20,033 nt of DNA from CBDFHV01 sp965247705 (GCA_965247705.1 CBDFHV010000017.1:1-20033); one strand, 5' to 3'; shown: positions 8,369 to 16,159, counted from the stretch's first letter. A program made the numbers and translations. The notes: generated by a model not told the origin, from the letters alone.

Positions 8369-8413
8369 CGGTCAATTGATGTGCTACATAAACCGGTCAA
8401 GTTGATTAGCTAC
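8369..8413. repeat. Imperfect direct repeat in the dppB-hyuB divergent gap
   Basis: CGGTCAATTGATGTGCTAC (8369-8387) and CGGTCAAGTTGATTAGCTAC (8394-8413) recur with starts 25 bp apart. They share the CGGTCAA beginning and the GCTAC end. This is the most AT-rich part of the gap and could be a tandem regulator-binding site, but no cognate regulator is encoded in the window. Confidence 0.35.
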
Positions 8414-8501
8414 CTACAGATTCATCGGCCAAAGGTTTCCACTTCCATCGAACCCCGAGCCGCGCCATGGCTTCCACGCACGGGGCGAGCCTGTCTTGCG
8501 G

Positions 8502-8533
8502 TTACCGTTGTGCGACGGCCCGTACAACGGTAA
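8502..8533. promoter_or_regulatory. Perfect 10-bp inverted repeat upstream of hyuB
   Basis: TTACCGTTGT (8502-8511) and ACAACGGTAA (8524-8533) are exact reverse complements separated by 12 bp. The structure ends 42 bp before the hyuB ATG. It may be an operator for a dimeric regulator or a stem-loop in the hyuB leader. It is not followed by a T-run, so it is unlikely to be a terminator. The rest of the 391-bp gap between dppB and hyuB holds no other gene I can support. Confidence 0.5.
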
Positions 8534-8575
8534 TCTGAATCCACCCCCTTGCCCGAGACCGTCCAGGTATTTCCC

Positions 8576-10657
8576 ATGTCCCTCGACCCCATCCTCCTCG
8601 AGATCCTGCACAACAAGGTCCAGGCGGCCGCGGACGAGATGGGGACCACCCTGCAGCGCACGGCCCGCACCATGTTCGTCAAGGAGGCGGCCGATTTCGC
8701 CACCGCCCTGGTCGGCCTCGATGGCAAGCTGTTCGCCCATCCGCGCGCCAGCGGTGTGTCGCTCTTCGTCGACTGCGATTGCACGGCCACCATCGGGGCC
8801 GTGCCGAACCTGGAGCCCGGCGACATCATCATCACCAACGACGCGTTCACGTCGGGGGGGCTCTCTACCCACCTTCCCGACCTTCATCTCATCGAGCCCT
8901 ATTATCACGACGGCCGGATCGTCGCCTACGGATGGGCCTTCATCCATTCGACGGACGTCGGCGGCACCGTGGCCGGCAGCATCCTGCCGTCGAACCACGA
9001 GTACTTCCAGGAAGGCCTGATCATCCCGCCCATGAAGTTCATGCGCCGGGGCGCGATCAACCAGGACTTCGTGACCGTCTTCAAGGCCAACTGCCGCATT
9101 CCCGACGAGAACATGGGCGACATCCGGGCCATGCTGGCGGCGCTTTACGTGGGCAAGCAGCGCTGTTTGGACATCATCGAGCGCCACGGCATCGACGCGT
9201 TCCTCGCCTGCCACGAGGAATTGCAGGATTACGCCGCCACCAAGGCGCGCGAAGTGCTGCGCCGCATCCCCGACGGCACTTACGAGTTCTGGGACTACAT
9301 GGATGACGACCTGGTGACGGCGCTTCCCATAAAGGTCCGGGTCAAGATGACGGTGGACGATGGCAAGGTACACCTGGACCTGACCGGCACCGATCCCCAG
9401 GTCGCCGCGTCGTACAACACCGCGTCCATGAATCGCATGCATGAGTGGCTGACCATGCGGTTCACCTCGTTCCTGATGACCCACGACGAATCCATGCCGC
9501 TGAACGCCGGTCTCTTTCGCCACCTGAGCATGACCAACCCGCCGGGCACCGTGCTCAACGCGGAGTTTCCGGCCGCCATCGGGCTGCGCTCGGCGCCGTC
9601 GCGGCGGCTCAACGATGCCATGACCGGGGCGCTCTTTAAGGCCGCCCCCGACATGACACCGGCGCCGAGTTCTGGGGCGGGCCTCGGTTTGGTGCTGCAC
9701 GAATACGACGCGAGCGGTGCACACGGCCACGTCATGTACGTCCAGCCTATGCGCGGCGGCATGGGCGCCCGGAAGGGTCACGACGGCGTCGACACGCGCG
9801 ACTCCAGCCTGTCCAACTTGCGCAACCACCCGATCGAGAACATCGAGGCCGAGTCCGGCGTCATCGTCCGAGATTACGACATCCACCCGGATTCCGGGGG
9901 CGCGGGGCGCTGGCGCGGCGGCGTCGGCCAGCATTTCACCTTGGAGTTCCTGCGCGATGGCGGGCGCATATACGCCCGCGGCATGGAGCGGTTTCGCTTC
10001 CCCGCCTGGAGCGTCGCTGGCGGCAAGCCCGCCGCCCGCTTCCGCTCCGTCCTCAACCTGGGCCGCGCGGATGAGCGGGACCTCGGAAAGATCGACGAGA
10101 TCCCAGTCGGCAAGGGTGACACGGTGACGATCTTGACGCCGGGTGCCGGCGGTTACGGCGATCCCTTTGAGCGCGATCCCCAGGCCGTACTCGACGACGT
10201 CGCCTGGGGCTTCGTCGGCGCCGAAGCCGCCGAGCGCGACTACGGCGTGGCGGTGATCTGGGCCGGCACCGACTGGGCGATCGACGAGGCGGCCACGAAG
10301 CGGTTCCGGGCCCGCCGGGTCAAGGAAAACGTCCGCGCCCAGTTCGATTTCGGGCCCGAGCGCGAGGCCTGGGAATCGGTGTTCGACGACGCCACCGTCT
10401 CGGAGTTGAACCGTCGCCTGTTCGGGTTGCCGCGGTCCATCCGCCAGGAGAAGCGCCGCTGGATCTACATGCAGGCGGTGCCCGACCTTGAGGCCGCAGG
10501 CGGCAAGACTGTCGCCGAGGTCACGGCTGACCCGGACGCCGCGCGGGCGCGGCTACGCGCCGCCATGGTGGCGGTGTTCGGCGACGAGGCTGAGGGTGCC
10601 CGCCCCCCCAGGAAGAAACGGGCGGCCCCCGGCGAGGGCCGCCCGAACGGCGGATAG
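8576..10657 (+). CDS. hyuB: Hydantoinase/oxoprolinase family subunit B
   Basis: This 693-residue protein is the hydantoinase B partner of HyuA; the two subunits form the ATP-dependent ring-opening or carboxylase enzyme. The family start SLDPILLEILHNKVQAAADE is at 2-21. Next come KLFAHP (51-56), PGDIIITNDAFTSGGLSTHL (81-100), PDLHLIEPYY (101-110) and HSTDVGGTVAG (124-134). Later come RGGMGARKGHDGVDT, SGGAGRWRGGVG and LTPGAGGYGDP. I chose the ATG at 8576 because the family begins at DPI.LE; a TTG at 8549 is in frame and would add nine residues. The roughly 130-residue tail beyond GGYGDP includes a basic Arg/Lys-rich end. The gene stands alone, divergent from dppB and convergent with the binding-protein gene, instead of following hyuA as is usual. 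Confidence 0.93.
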   Translation: MSLDPILLEILHNKVQAAADEMGTTLQRTARTMFVKEAADFATALVGLDGKLFAHPRASGVSLFVDCDCTATIGAVPNLEPGDIIITNDAFTSGGLSTHLPDLHLIEPYYHDGRIVAYGWAFIHSTDVGGTVAGSILPSNHEYFQEGLIIPPMKFMRRGAINQDFVTVFKANCRIPDENMGDIRAMLAALYVGKQRCLDIIERHGIDAFLACHEELQDYAATKAREVLRRIPDGTYEFWDYMDDDLVTALPIKVRVKMTVDDGKVHLDLTGTDPQVAASYNTASMNRMHEWLTMRFTSFLMTHDESMPLNAGLFRHLSMTNPPGTVLNAEFPAAIGLRSAPSRRLNDAMTGALFKAAPDMTPAPSSGAGLGLVLHEYDASGAHGHVMYVQPMRGGMGARKGHDGVDTRDSSLSNLRNHPIENIEAESGVIVRDYDIHPDSGGAGRWRGGVGQHFTLEFLRDGGRIYARGMERFRFPAWSVAGGKPAARFRSVLNLGRADERDLGKIDEIPVGKGDTVTILTPGAGGYGDPFERDPQAVLDDVAWGFVGAEAAERDYGVAVIWAGTDWAIDEAATKRFRARRVKENVRAQFDFGPEREAWESVFDDATVSELNRRLFGLPRSIRQEKRRWIYMQAVPDLEAAGGKTVAEVTADPDAARARLRAAMVAVFGDEAEGARPPRKKRAAPGEGRPNGG
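10620..10644. terminator. Hairpin inside the hyuB 3' end, possible terminator for the binding-protein gene
   Basis: GGGCGGCCC (10620-10628) and GGGCCGCCC (10636-10644) form a nine-base-pair GC stem with a seven-base loop. Read on the minus strand the stem is followed by GTTTCTTCC, a modest T-rich stretch, so it may end the transcript coming from 12252. It lies within the last codons of hyuB, and the two convergent stops are only 14 bp apart. Confidence 0.4.
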
Positions 10658-10671
10658 AGAACGCGCCAAGA

Positions 10672-12252
10672 TTATTTCCCGGTGACGAAAAGCCCGATGG
10701 TCCGCTCGTCGCTTCGTGCCGGATACTCGAGACCCTTCCGGAGCGCCCAGATGTTCTTTTGAAAGTGGAGTGGGACGTTGGCGACGTCACGCATGGCGAT
10801 CTCCGTCGCCTGGTGCATGAACTTCAACCGCTTGGCGTCGTCGATCTCCACCATCGCATTCTTGATGAGCTTATCGACCCGAATGTTGTGATACTCCCCC
10901 CTGTTCGCGAAGCCCAAGTTGGCGCTGCGAATGTAGGTGTGGAGGATGCTGGTGAGGATCGAGGACGAATCGCCGGTGTCGGTGCCGAAGCCCACCAGCA
11001 TGAAGCTGTAACCGCGGTTGCGGGGGAAGTAGGTGGCCTTGGGCTCGGTCTGCACCTCGGCATCGAGGCCCAACCTTTTTAGCATGCCGGCGACCGCCTC
11101 CACGATCTTTGCGTCGTTGATGTAGCGGTCGTTGGGGGCGCGGATGATCAGTTTGAAACCGTCCGCGTAGCCGGCCGTTGCCAGGAGCTTCTTGGCGCCT
11201 TCGAGGTCGTAGGGCTCTGGCTTCAGGTTGGGGCTGGCGCCGTCCATGTAGGGCGGCGACAACTGGGACGCCACGACGGCCGCGCCCTCCATGACCCTGT
11301 CGACGATGGCCTGGCGGTTGATGGCCTTGGAGATGGCCTTGCGCACCCGCCAATCCCTCAGCGGATTGGGGAACATCGGCTCGCCGGCGTTGTCGAAGAC
11401 ATCGGGGCTCACGTCCCGGCCGTGGTCGAATTGGAAGTAGATGACCCGGTCGCTCCCGGTCTCGCTGATAGTGAGTTTGGGGTTCTTGCGCAGCCGGGCG
11501 ATGTCGGGCGTCGGCACGAAGTCGATCATGTCGACGTCCCCGCTCAGTAACGCCGCCACCCGCGTCGGGTCGGAGGGGATCGGCTTGTAGATGATCTTGT
11601 CCCAGCGGGGCTTGGTGATCAAATCGTCGGGACCGCCTCCCCAGTAGTCCTTCCAGGCCTCCATCTCGAGCACGTCGCCCGGGCGCCACGTGACGAACTT
11701 GTAAGGTCCTGTGCCGATAACCGCCTTTCCCGAGTTGTAGTCCTCCGTCTTCATCCCCGTTCCGTGCTTCTTCGAAATGATGGCGCAGACCGCAATATCG
11801 CGGGGCATCGCGGGATAGGGACTGCCGGTGGTGACGTGGAAGGTGTAGTCGTCGATCTTCTTGAACTCCTTGCCGAACAGGTAGCGCCCGCCGGGAGACC
11901 CGGTTCCCTTGATCTTCTTTGCCTCCTCGACGGTAAACAGCACGTCGTCGACGGTGAACGGCGAGCCGTCGTGCCACTTCACGTCCTTGCGGAGCTTGAA
12001 CTCCCACCACTTATCGTCGATGGGCTTCCACGAGACGGCGAGCCCCGGGAGCAATTCGTGCTTGGGGCCGCGCGCGATGAGGTGAGAGTAGATATGGGTG
12101 AAGATCTGGTTGTTGGGGTTCCAGTTGAAGAAGAGGGGAGACATGGACGTGGTTTCCGTCTTGATCCCCAAGGTCAGAGTATCGGCTGACGAACTCCCGT
12201 GTACGGCCACGAGGGCAGCAGTGCCCATCAGGGCAGCGAATAGCTTTCTCAT
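10672..12252 (-). CDS. Periplasmic substrate-binding protein of a peptide-type ABC transporter
   Basis: This 526-residue protein belongs to the SBP_bac_5 (DppA/OppA, cluster C) family and captures the substrate in the periplasm for the DppBC/DppDF importer. It starts with a secretory signal, MRKLFAALMGTAALVAVHG, probably cut near SSSA-D (22-24). There is no lipobox. Family landmarks are HLIARGPKHELLPGLAVSW, LRKDVKWHDGSPFTVDDVLF, IGTGPYKFV, LRDWRVRKAISKAINRQAIV and the closing NVPLHFQKNIWALRKG. The ATG at 12252 follows GGGAGGT at a good distance and directly precedes the signal peptide; longer upstream frames are not needed. The gene converges on hyuB. A promoter is visible about 170 bp upstream. 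Ligand type cannot be deduced; the neighbours suggest a cyclic amide or peptide. Confidence 0.93.
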   Translation of the reverse strand: MRKLFAALMGTAALVAVHGSSSADTLTLGIKTETTSMSPLFFNWNPNNQIFTHIYSHLIARGPKHELLPGLAVSWKPIDDKWWEFKLRKDVKWHDGSPFTVDDVLFTVEEAKKIKGTGSPGGRYLFGKEFKKIDDYTFHVTTGSPYPAMPRDIAVCAIISKKHGTGMKTEDYNSGKAVIGTGPYKFVTWRPGDVLEMEAWKDYWGGGPDDLITKPRWDKIIYKPIPSDPTRVAALLSGDVDMIDFVPTPDIARLRKNPKLTISETGSDRVIYFQFDHGRDVSPDVFDNAGEPMFPNPLRDWRVRKAISKAINRQAIVDRVMEGAAVVASQLSPPYMDGASPNLKPEPYDLEGAKKLLATAGYADGFKLIIRAPNDRYINDAKIVEAVAGMLKRLGLDAEVQTEPKATYFPRNRGYSFMLVGFGTDTGDSSSILTSILHTYIRSANLGFANRGEYHNIRVDKLIKNAMVEIDDAKRLKFMHQATEIAMRDVANVPLHFQKNIWALRKGLEYPARSDERTIGLFVTGK

Positions 12253-12422
12253 CAGAGTACCTCCCGAGAATTGCATGGCGGCCCGGTCACCGGCTTCCGA
12301 GGACTTCGCCGCCAGCATCGATGCGGAGCCGCGCAACCACGGCCCCTCTGTCGCGGAGCGGCAACGAGCCCCGATAAGTTTCTTGAGTGATTGTTCGACC
12401 CGAATTCCGACAGCTTCTTTTG

Positions 12423-12453
12423 AGTATAATTGAGTGACATGCCAGCGAGTCAA
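12423..12453 (-). promoter_or_regulatory. Sigma-70-like promoter for the binding-protein gene
   Basis: On the minus strand TTGACT (12453-12448) is followed, after 18-19 bp, by TTATAC/TATACT (12429-12423). These are close to the -35 and -10 consensus, though the spacing is slightly long. The surrounding 265-bp stretch up to the IS6 end is AT-richer than the genes. The leader between this box and the ATG would be about 165 nt. Confidence 0.5.
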
Positions 12454-12518
12454 GAATTATCGGCCAAAGTGTCGATAGCCGCTGGACCGTCCAAGTTGTA
12501 TACTCGGGCCCTAAATCC

Positions 12519-13355
12519 AGCGTTGTCAGAATAACTGGGCGTGAGCCGACCGATCAGGTGCGGTCAAGTCTCGCGCAGCGAGATGTCGCCATTCACCGAG
12601 CGCGGCAGCGCGGTTTTGCTTGAAGATATTGCGGCGGATAAGGTGGCGGTCATGATTGAAGTGATTGTGGATCGAGGCATGGTCGGCGGCAAACTTCTGA
12701 AGAGTTTTTATATCCCTGAAGGACGCCATCGCCCGCTCTCGTCGCCGGAACGGCTGGTGTGAGTTTTCGGCTCGATTGTTAAGCCAGCGGCTGCACTCAT
12801 GATCGGTAGCATTTCCGATCATCTTCATCGCAGCACGGTATGAGCGTAAACGATCGGTTACGATTGATCGTGACCGGCCGTAATGCTTCATCGTGCGCTT
12901 CAGGAACTCCAGCGCAGCCCTGCGATCCCGGCGGTTTGTCGCCAAAACTTCAAGCACTTCGCCTTCATGATCGACTGCACGCCAGAGGTAGTACGTCTCA
13001 CCATTGATCCTGACGAACACCTCATTTAAGTGCCATCGCCATAGCGAAAACGACCGATGATGAACGCGTCGGTTCCTGATCGCGGCCGCGAACATCGGAC
13101 CGAACCGGCTCCACCAGAACCGTACGGTTTCGCGGCAAATATCGATGCCACCCTCGAACAGAATATCTTCTACCTGCCGAAGCGACAGCGGATAGCGGAT
13201 ATACAGCATCACCACGAGGCGGATCACCTCGGGCGAACTGTTGAAACAACGGAAGGGATTTTGCATCGCCGGAGGCTACGGAATGCCACATCCCGGCTCA
13301 AGCCGATTTGCTCTGACAAAGCCACCGGTGCTGATGTCGTTAAGTTGACAGTGCC
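12519..13355 (-). mobile_element. IS6-family element, copy 2
   Basis: The transposase gene lies between imperfect inverted repeats. The upper end, read inward, is GGCACTGTCAACTTAACG (13355-13338). The lower end begins about 12519 as AGCGTTGTCAGAATAACTG. The upper repeat closely matches the right repeat of IS6 copy 1 (GGTGCTGTCAACTTAACG), so the two elements belong to one subgroup. Flanking 8-mers (ctaaatcc and tgtcagaa) do not match, so no target duplication survives. The lower boundary is uncertain by one or two bases. Confidence 0.72.
12526..13266 (-). CDS. IS6-family transposase (copy 2), altered first catalytic residue
   Basis: This 246-residue IS6-family transposase has the usual helix-turn-helix region (LSLRQVEDILFEGGIDICRET) and the YLWRAVDHEGEVLE motif. 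The second and third catalytic positions are Asp138 in SIVTDRLRSY and Glu167 in NNRAENSH. At the first position the expected WHLDEVF reads WHLNEVF, so Asn81 replaces the metal-binding Asp (codon AAT at 13026-13024, one transition from GAT). The frame is otherwise open and full length. If the change is real the protein should be inactive for strand transfer. The gene separates the binding-protein gene from the ATPase operon, and it is related to but distinct from copy 1. Confidence 0.88.
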   Translation of the reverse strand: MQNPFRCFNSSPEVIRLVVMLYIRYPLSLRQVEDILFEGGIDICRETVRFWWSRFGPMFAAAIRNRRVHHRSFSLWRWHLNEVFVRINGETYYLWRAVDHEGEVLEVLATNRRDRRAALEFLKRTMKHYGRSRSIVTDRLRSYRAAMKMIGNATDHECSRWLNNRAENSHQPFRRRERAMASFRDIKTLQKFAADHASIHNHFNHDRHLIRRNIFKQNRAAALGEWRHLAARDLTAPDRSAHAQLF

Positions 13356-13456
13356 TGTCAGAAGGCTGCGGGGGGAAAGCTATTCCAGCCGCGGTGGCAT
13401 TTGGGTACTATCGCCGTGGATTTGAAGGCTATCTGGGAATTATCAAGTAGGCAATC

Positions 13457-14431
13457 GTGGCTACAACCCTCTCCGTCGAAAACCTGAGCACGACATTCTT
13501 CACCAAGGCAGGCGAGGTGAAGGCGGTCGACGACGTTAGCTTCCAGGTAGGAAAGGGCAAGATCTTGGGGCTGGTCGGGGAGTCGGGCTCGGGCAAGACG
13601 GTAACCGGGTTTTCCATCCTCGGCCTCGTCGACCCGCCGGGACGGGTCGTCAACGGACGCATCTTGTTTGGTGGCGAAGACTTGGTCCAGCTGCCGGAAG
13701 ACCGTATGAGGCGCATTCGTGGCAAGCGCATCTCGACGATCTTTCAGGATCCCATGATGACGCTCAACCCGGTGCTGCGCATCGATACCCAGATGATCGA
13801 AGCACTCTTGGCGCATGAACAGATGACCGCCGAGGTGGCGCGGCAAAGGGCGCGCGATGCCCTGGGGCAAGTCGGCATTTCCTCCCCCGACGAGCGGCTG
13901 AAGGCGTACCCGCACCAGTTTTCAGGCGGGATGCGCCAGCGGGTGGCGATCGCCATCGCCATGCTCCATCGGCCGGAGTTGATCGTCGCCGACGAGCCGA
14001 CGACGGCGCTCGATGTGACCATCCAGGCCCAAATCCTTTTCGAGGTGCAGGAGCTGTGCCGGGACAGCGACACGGCGATGATCTGGATCACCCACGACCT
14101 GTCAGTGGTTGCCGGCCTTGCCGACGAAATCTGCGTCATGTATGCCGGCAAGCTCGTCGAGACCGGCAACGTCGACGAGGTCCTGGATAATCCCCTGCAC
14201 CCCTATACCCACGGCCTGATCGGCTCGGTTCCCAGCCGCAATACCCGGGGCCAGCCCTTGAGTCAGATCCCGGGCATGACGCCGTCGATGCTCAGCTTGC
14301 CCAAGGGATGCGCCTTTCGCACCCGTTGCCCGCTGGCCGACGAGGTGTGTCAGGTGCGGCCCGAGATCACGTCGCCGATCGACGGCCGCGGCGTGCGGTG
14401 TTTCCATCCCCACCTGGAGAGGTCCCAATGA
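13457..14431 (+). CDS. dppD: Peptide-type ABC transporter ATPase (DppD/OppD family)
   Basis: This 324-residue protein is one of the two cytoplasmic ATPases that power the DppBC permease. Walker A is GESGSGKT (41-48), the Q-loop lies at IFQDPMMTLNP (95-105), the ABC signature is FSGGMRQR (155-162), Walker B is LIVADEPTTALD (175-186) and the switch histidine is ITHDLS (211-216). The C-terminal oligopeptide-transporter domain shows NPLHPYTHGLI and the cysteine-containing CAFRTRCPLADEVC. The start is GTG at 13457 with only a weak AGG upstream. The stop overlaps the dppF start by four bases (ATGA), so the two are translationally coupled. The gene begins about 100 bp from the IS6 copy 2 end, and I see no convincing native promoter in that gap. 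Confidence 0.94.
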   Translation: MATTLSVENLSTTFFTKAGEVKAVDDVSFQVGKGKILGLVGESGSGKTVTGFSILGLVDPPGRVVNGRILFGGEDLVQLPEDRMRRIRGKRISTIFQDPMMTLNPVLRIDTQMIEALLAHEQMTAEVARQRARDALGQVGISSPDERLKAYPHQFSGGMRQRVAIAIAMLHRPELIVADEPTTALDVTIQAQILFEVQELCRDSDTAMIWITHDLSVVAGLADEICVMYAGKLVETGNVDEVLDNPLHPYTHGLIGSVPSRNTRGQPLSQIPGMTPSMLSLPKGCAFRTRCPLADEVCQVRPEITSPIDGRGVRCFHPHLERSQ

Positions 14432-15438
14432 CCGAGCCAGGCGCACCATTGGTGGGGTTGCAGAACATCACCAAGCGGTTCGTCAAATCGCTGGACCTGA
14501 CCACCAAGTTCGTCAATTTGTTAGGCGCCCAATACCGCGAGGAGGTCGTCCAGGCGGTGGACGACGTGAGCTTCACCATCGGCGAGGGCGAGGTGGTGGG
14601 ATTGGTCGGCGAGAGCGGCTGCGGCAAGTCGACCATCGGGCGCATGGTCGCCGGTATCCTCGAACCCACGGCGGGGACCATCCAGTACCGTGGCGAGGGC
14701 CTGCTCTCCTTGCCGGCGGCCAAACGCAAGACGGTTTCACTGAAATCGCAGATGATCTTCCAGGATCCTTTCGCGTCGCTCAATCCGCGCATGCGGGTCA
14801 AGGACATCATCGGCGAGGCCCCGGTGGCCCACAAGATCGTCAGTTCAGCCGAGTTGGACGATTATCTCGACGAAATAATGAGACTGTGTGGCCTTGAGCC
14901 CGACTTCAAGCGACGCTACGCCCATCAGTTCTCCGGCGGCCAGCGCCAGCGCATCGGTATCGCCCGCGCGCTGGCGGTCAAACCGGATTTCCTGATCTGC
15001 GACGAAGCGGTGGCGGCGCTCGACGTTTCGATCCAGGCCCAGATCCTCAATCTGTTCATGGACCTCAGGCAAGAGCTGGGGCTCACCTACCTGCTCATCA
15101 GCCACGATCTCGGCGTCGTCGAACATCTGAGCGACCGGGTGGTCATCATGTACCTGGGGCGCCTCGTCGAGGTGGCGAAGGCCGAGGATCTGTTCCGCGA
15201 ACCCAACCATCCTTACACCAAGGCGCTGATCGAGGAGGTGCCGCGCATCGAAATCCGGCGCCGCAAGTTCGCCCCCGTCAAGGGCGAAATCCCGTCGCCC
15301 ATCGATCCCCCGTCTGGCTGCTACTTCCACCCCCGCTGCCCCCACGCGATGGAGCGCTGCAAGGCCGAGGCGCCGGTGCTCAAAGAGATCGCGCCGGGTC
15401 GCCTTTCTGCCTGCCACCTGAACGACGGGACGGGGTGA
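14428..15438 (+). CDS. dppF: Peptide-type ABC transporter ATPase (DppF/OppF family)
   Basis: This 336-residue protein is the second ATPase of the importer. Walker A is GESGCGKS (61-68), the Q-loop region is MIFQDPFASLNPRMRV (109-124), the signature is FSGGQRQR (168-175), Walker B is LICDEAVAALD (189-199) and the switch histidine is ISHDLG (224-229). The Ala in DEA is common in this subfamily. The C-terminal domain has EPNHPYTKALIEEVP and the GCYFHPRCPHAMERC cysteine cluster. I chose the ATG at 14428 because it overlaps the dppD stop (ATGA) and follows GGAGAGG; an in-frame extension to 14308 only shadows dppD. After its stop there are 63 bp of non-coding DNA, then IS debris. With the binding protein and two permeases it completes the importer. 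Confidence 0.94.
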   Translation: MTEPGAPLVGLQNITKRFVKSLDLTTKFVNLLGAQYREEVVQAVDDVSFTIGEGEVVGLVGESGCGKSTIGRMVAGILEPTAGTIQYRGEGLLSLPAAKRKTVSLKSQMIFQDPFASLNPRMRVKDIIGEAPVAHKIVSSAELDDYLDEIMRLCGLEPDFKRRYAHQFSGGQRQRIGIARALAVKPDFLICDEAVAALDVSIQAQILNLFMDLRQELGLTYLLISHDLGVVEHLSDRVVIMYLGRLVEVAKAEDLFREPNHPYTKALIEEVPRIEIRRRKFAPVKGEIPSPIDPPSGCYFHPRCPHAMERCKAEAPVLKEIAPGRLSACHLNDGTG

Positions 15439-15501
15439 CGGCGCCGGTCCGTGGCGGCCCGATCAGGTGTCCCGGGGTCGCTTCTTCATCATCAGAACGT
15501 G

Positions 15502-15790
15502 TGACCTGCCCCCCTTAACCGGATCCAAATGTTTGGTTAGAGAAGCTGGGCATCTGGGTCCTTGGAAGAAGGGGGTAACAAGATGCCCGGGAAGCGACTT
15601 TCCGTCGAGCAGGTCATCAATCACCTGCGGGAAGCAGAAGTCCTTCTGGCCCGGAGGCAAATGGTCGGCGGGCCTATCGTCACATCGGCGTGTCGGAGCA
15701 AAGCTACTACCGTTGGCGTCGGGAGTACGGTGGCCTGAACCTAGACCAGGTCCAGCGCTTGGCTGTCCTCGGCAGAGGCGTTTACGCCCA
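15502..15790 (+). pseudogene. IS3-family orfA remnant, frameshifted and truncated
   Basis: The stretch opens with a probable IS end, TGACCTGCCCCCCTTAACC at 15502. An ATG at 15583 starts MPGKRLSVEQVINHLREAEV, a typical IS3 OrfA helix-turn-helix start. Near 15670 one base appears to be missing: the homologous continuation AYRHIGVSEQSYYRWRREYG is in another frame. Similarity ends after LNLDQVQRL near 15765, before the usual leucine zipper. No matching orfB follows. The gene is dead. Confidence 0.7.
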
Positions 15791-15910
15791 TGCCGTCAAT
15801 ACAATCAAGCGATCCGTCACGGCGTGATCCGTGCAGCGTTACACTCACTCTTCGTTCATGAATCTGGGTTTCTGGAAGAGACAACAGTATCTGCCGTTGG
15901 CCGAAAACGC

Positions 15911-16140
15911 TATGATTTCCGCGGTCGATAGGATTTATGGGAGAGACAGGTTGTGACGGATCGGCTTCGGTCCTACCGCGCGGCGATGAACGTCATCGGA
16001 AATGCCGAACGTCAGGAGACTGGGCGTTGGCTCAACGATAGGGCCGAGAATTCACATCAGCCGATCCGGAGACGAGAGTGAGCGATGGCAAAAATTAGGA
16101 GCGTAAAGTCGCTGCATAAATTCGTGTATCGCACCCGGTT
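15911..16140 (+). pseudogene. IS6-family transposase remnant (C-terminal part)
   Basis: From 15953 the frame reads VTDRLRSYRAAMNVIGNA, then GRWLNDRAENSHQPIRRRE. This matches the Asp and Glu catalytic region of IS6 copy 2 (VTDRLRSYRAAMKMIGNA, NNRAENSHQPFRRRE). At 16079-16081 a TGA replaces the Arg codon expected in the RERAM motif; translation resumes in frame as AMAKIRSVKSLHKFV. Just upstream, DRIYGRDR lies in another frame, indicating a frameshift near 15950. The N-terminal half and the ends are missing. The 120 bp between this and the orfA remnant show nothing I can assign. Confidence 0.72.
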
Positions 16141-16159
16141 CCTTGGACACAAGTTTGTC

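Noticed and set aside
8502..8533. Dyad before hyuB considered as a terminator for an upstream gene
   Set aside because: No gene reads toward it from upstream (dppB diverges) and no T-run follows.
8414..9934. 506-residue open frame on the minus strand opposite hyuB
   Set aside because: It shadows hyuB and shows no recognisable motifs, while hyuB has continuous family motifs.
13345..13411. TTGACA in the IS6 copy 2 terminal repeat as the -35 box of a hybrid promoter for dppDF
   Set aside because: No acceptable -10 box lies 16-18 bp downstream; the nearest TACTAT is much too far away.
15467..15931. 154-residue plus-strand frame across the IS debris
   Set aside because: It crosses the IS3 orfA start in a different frame and matches no family; the real homology is in the other two frames.
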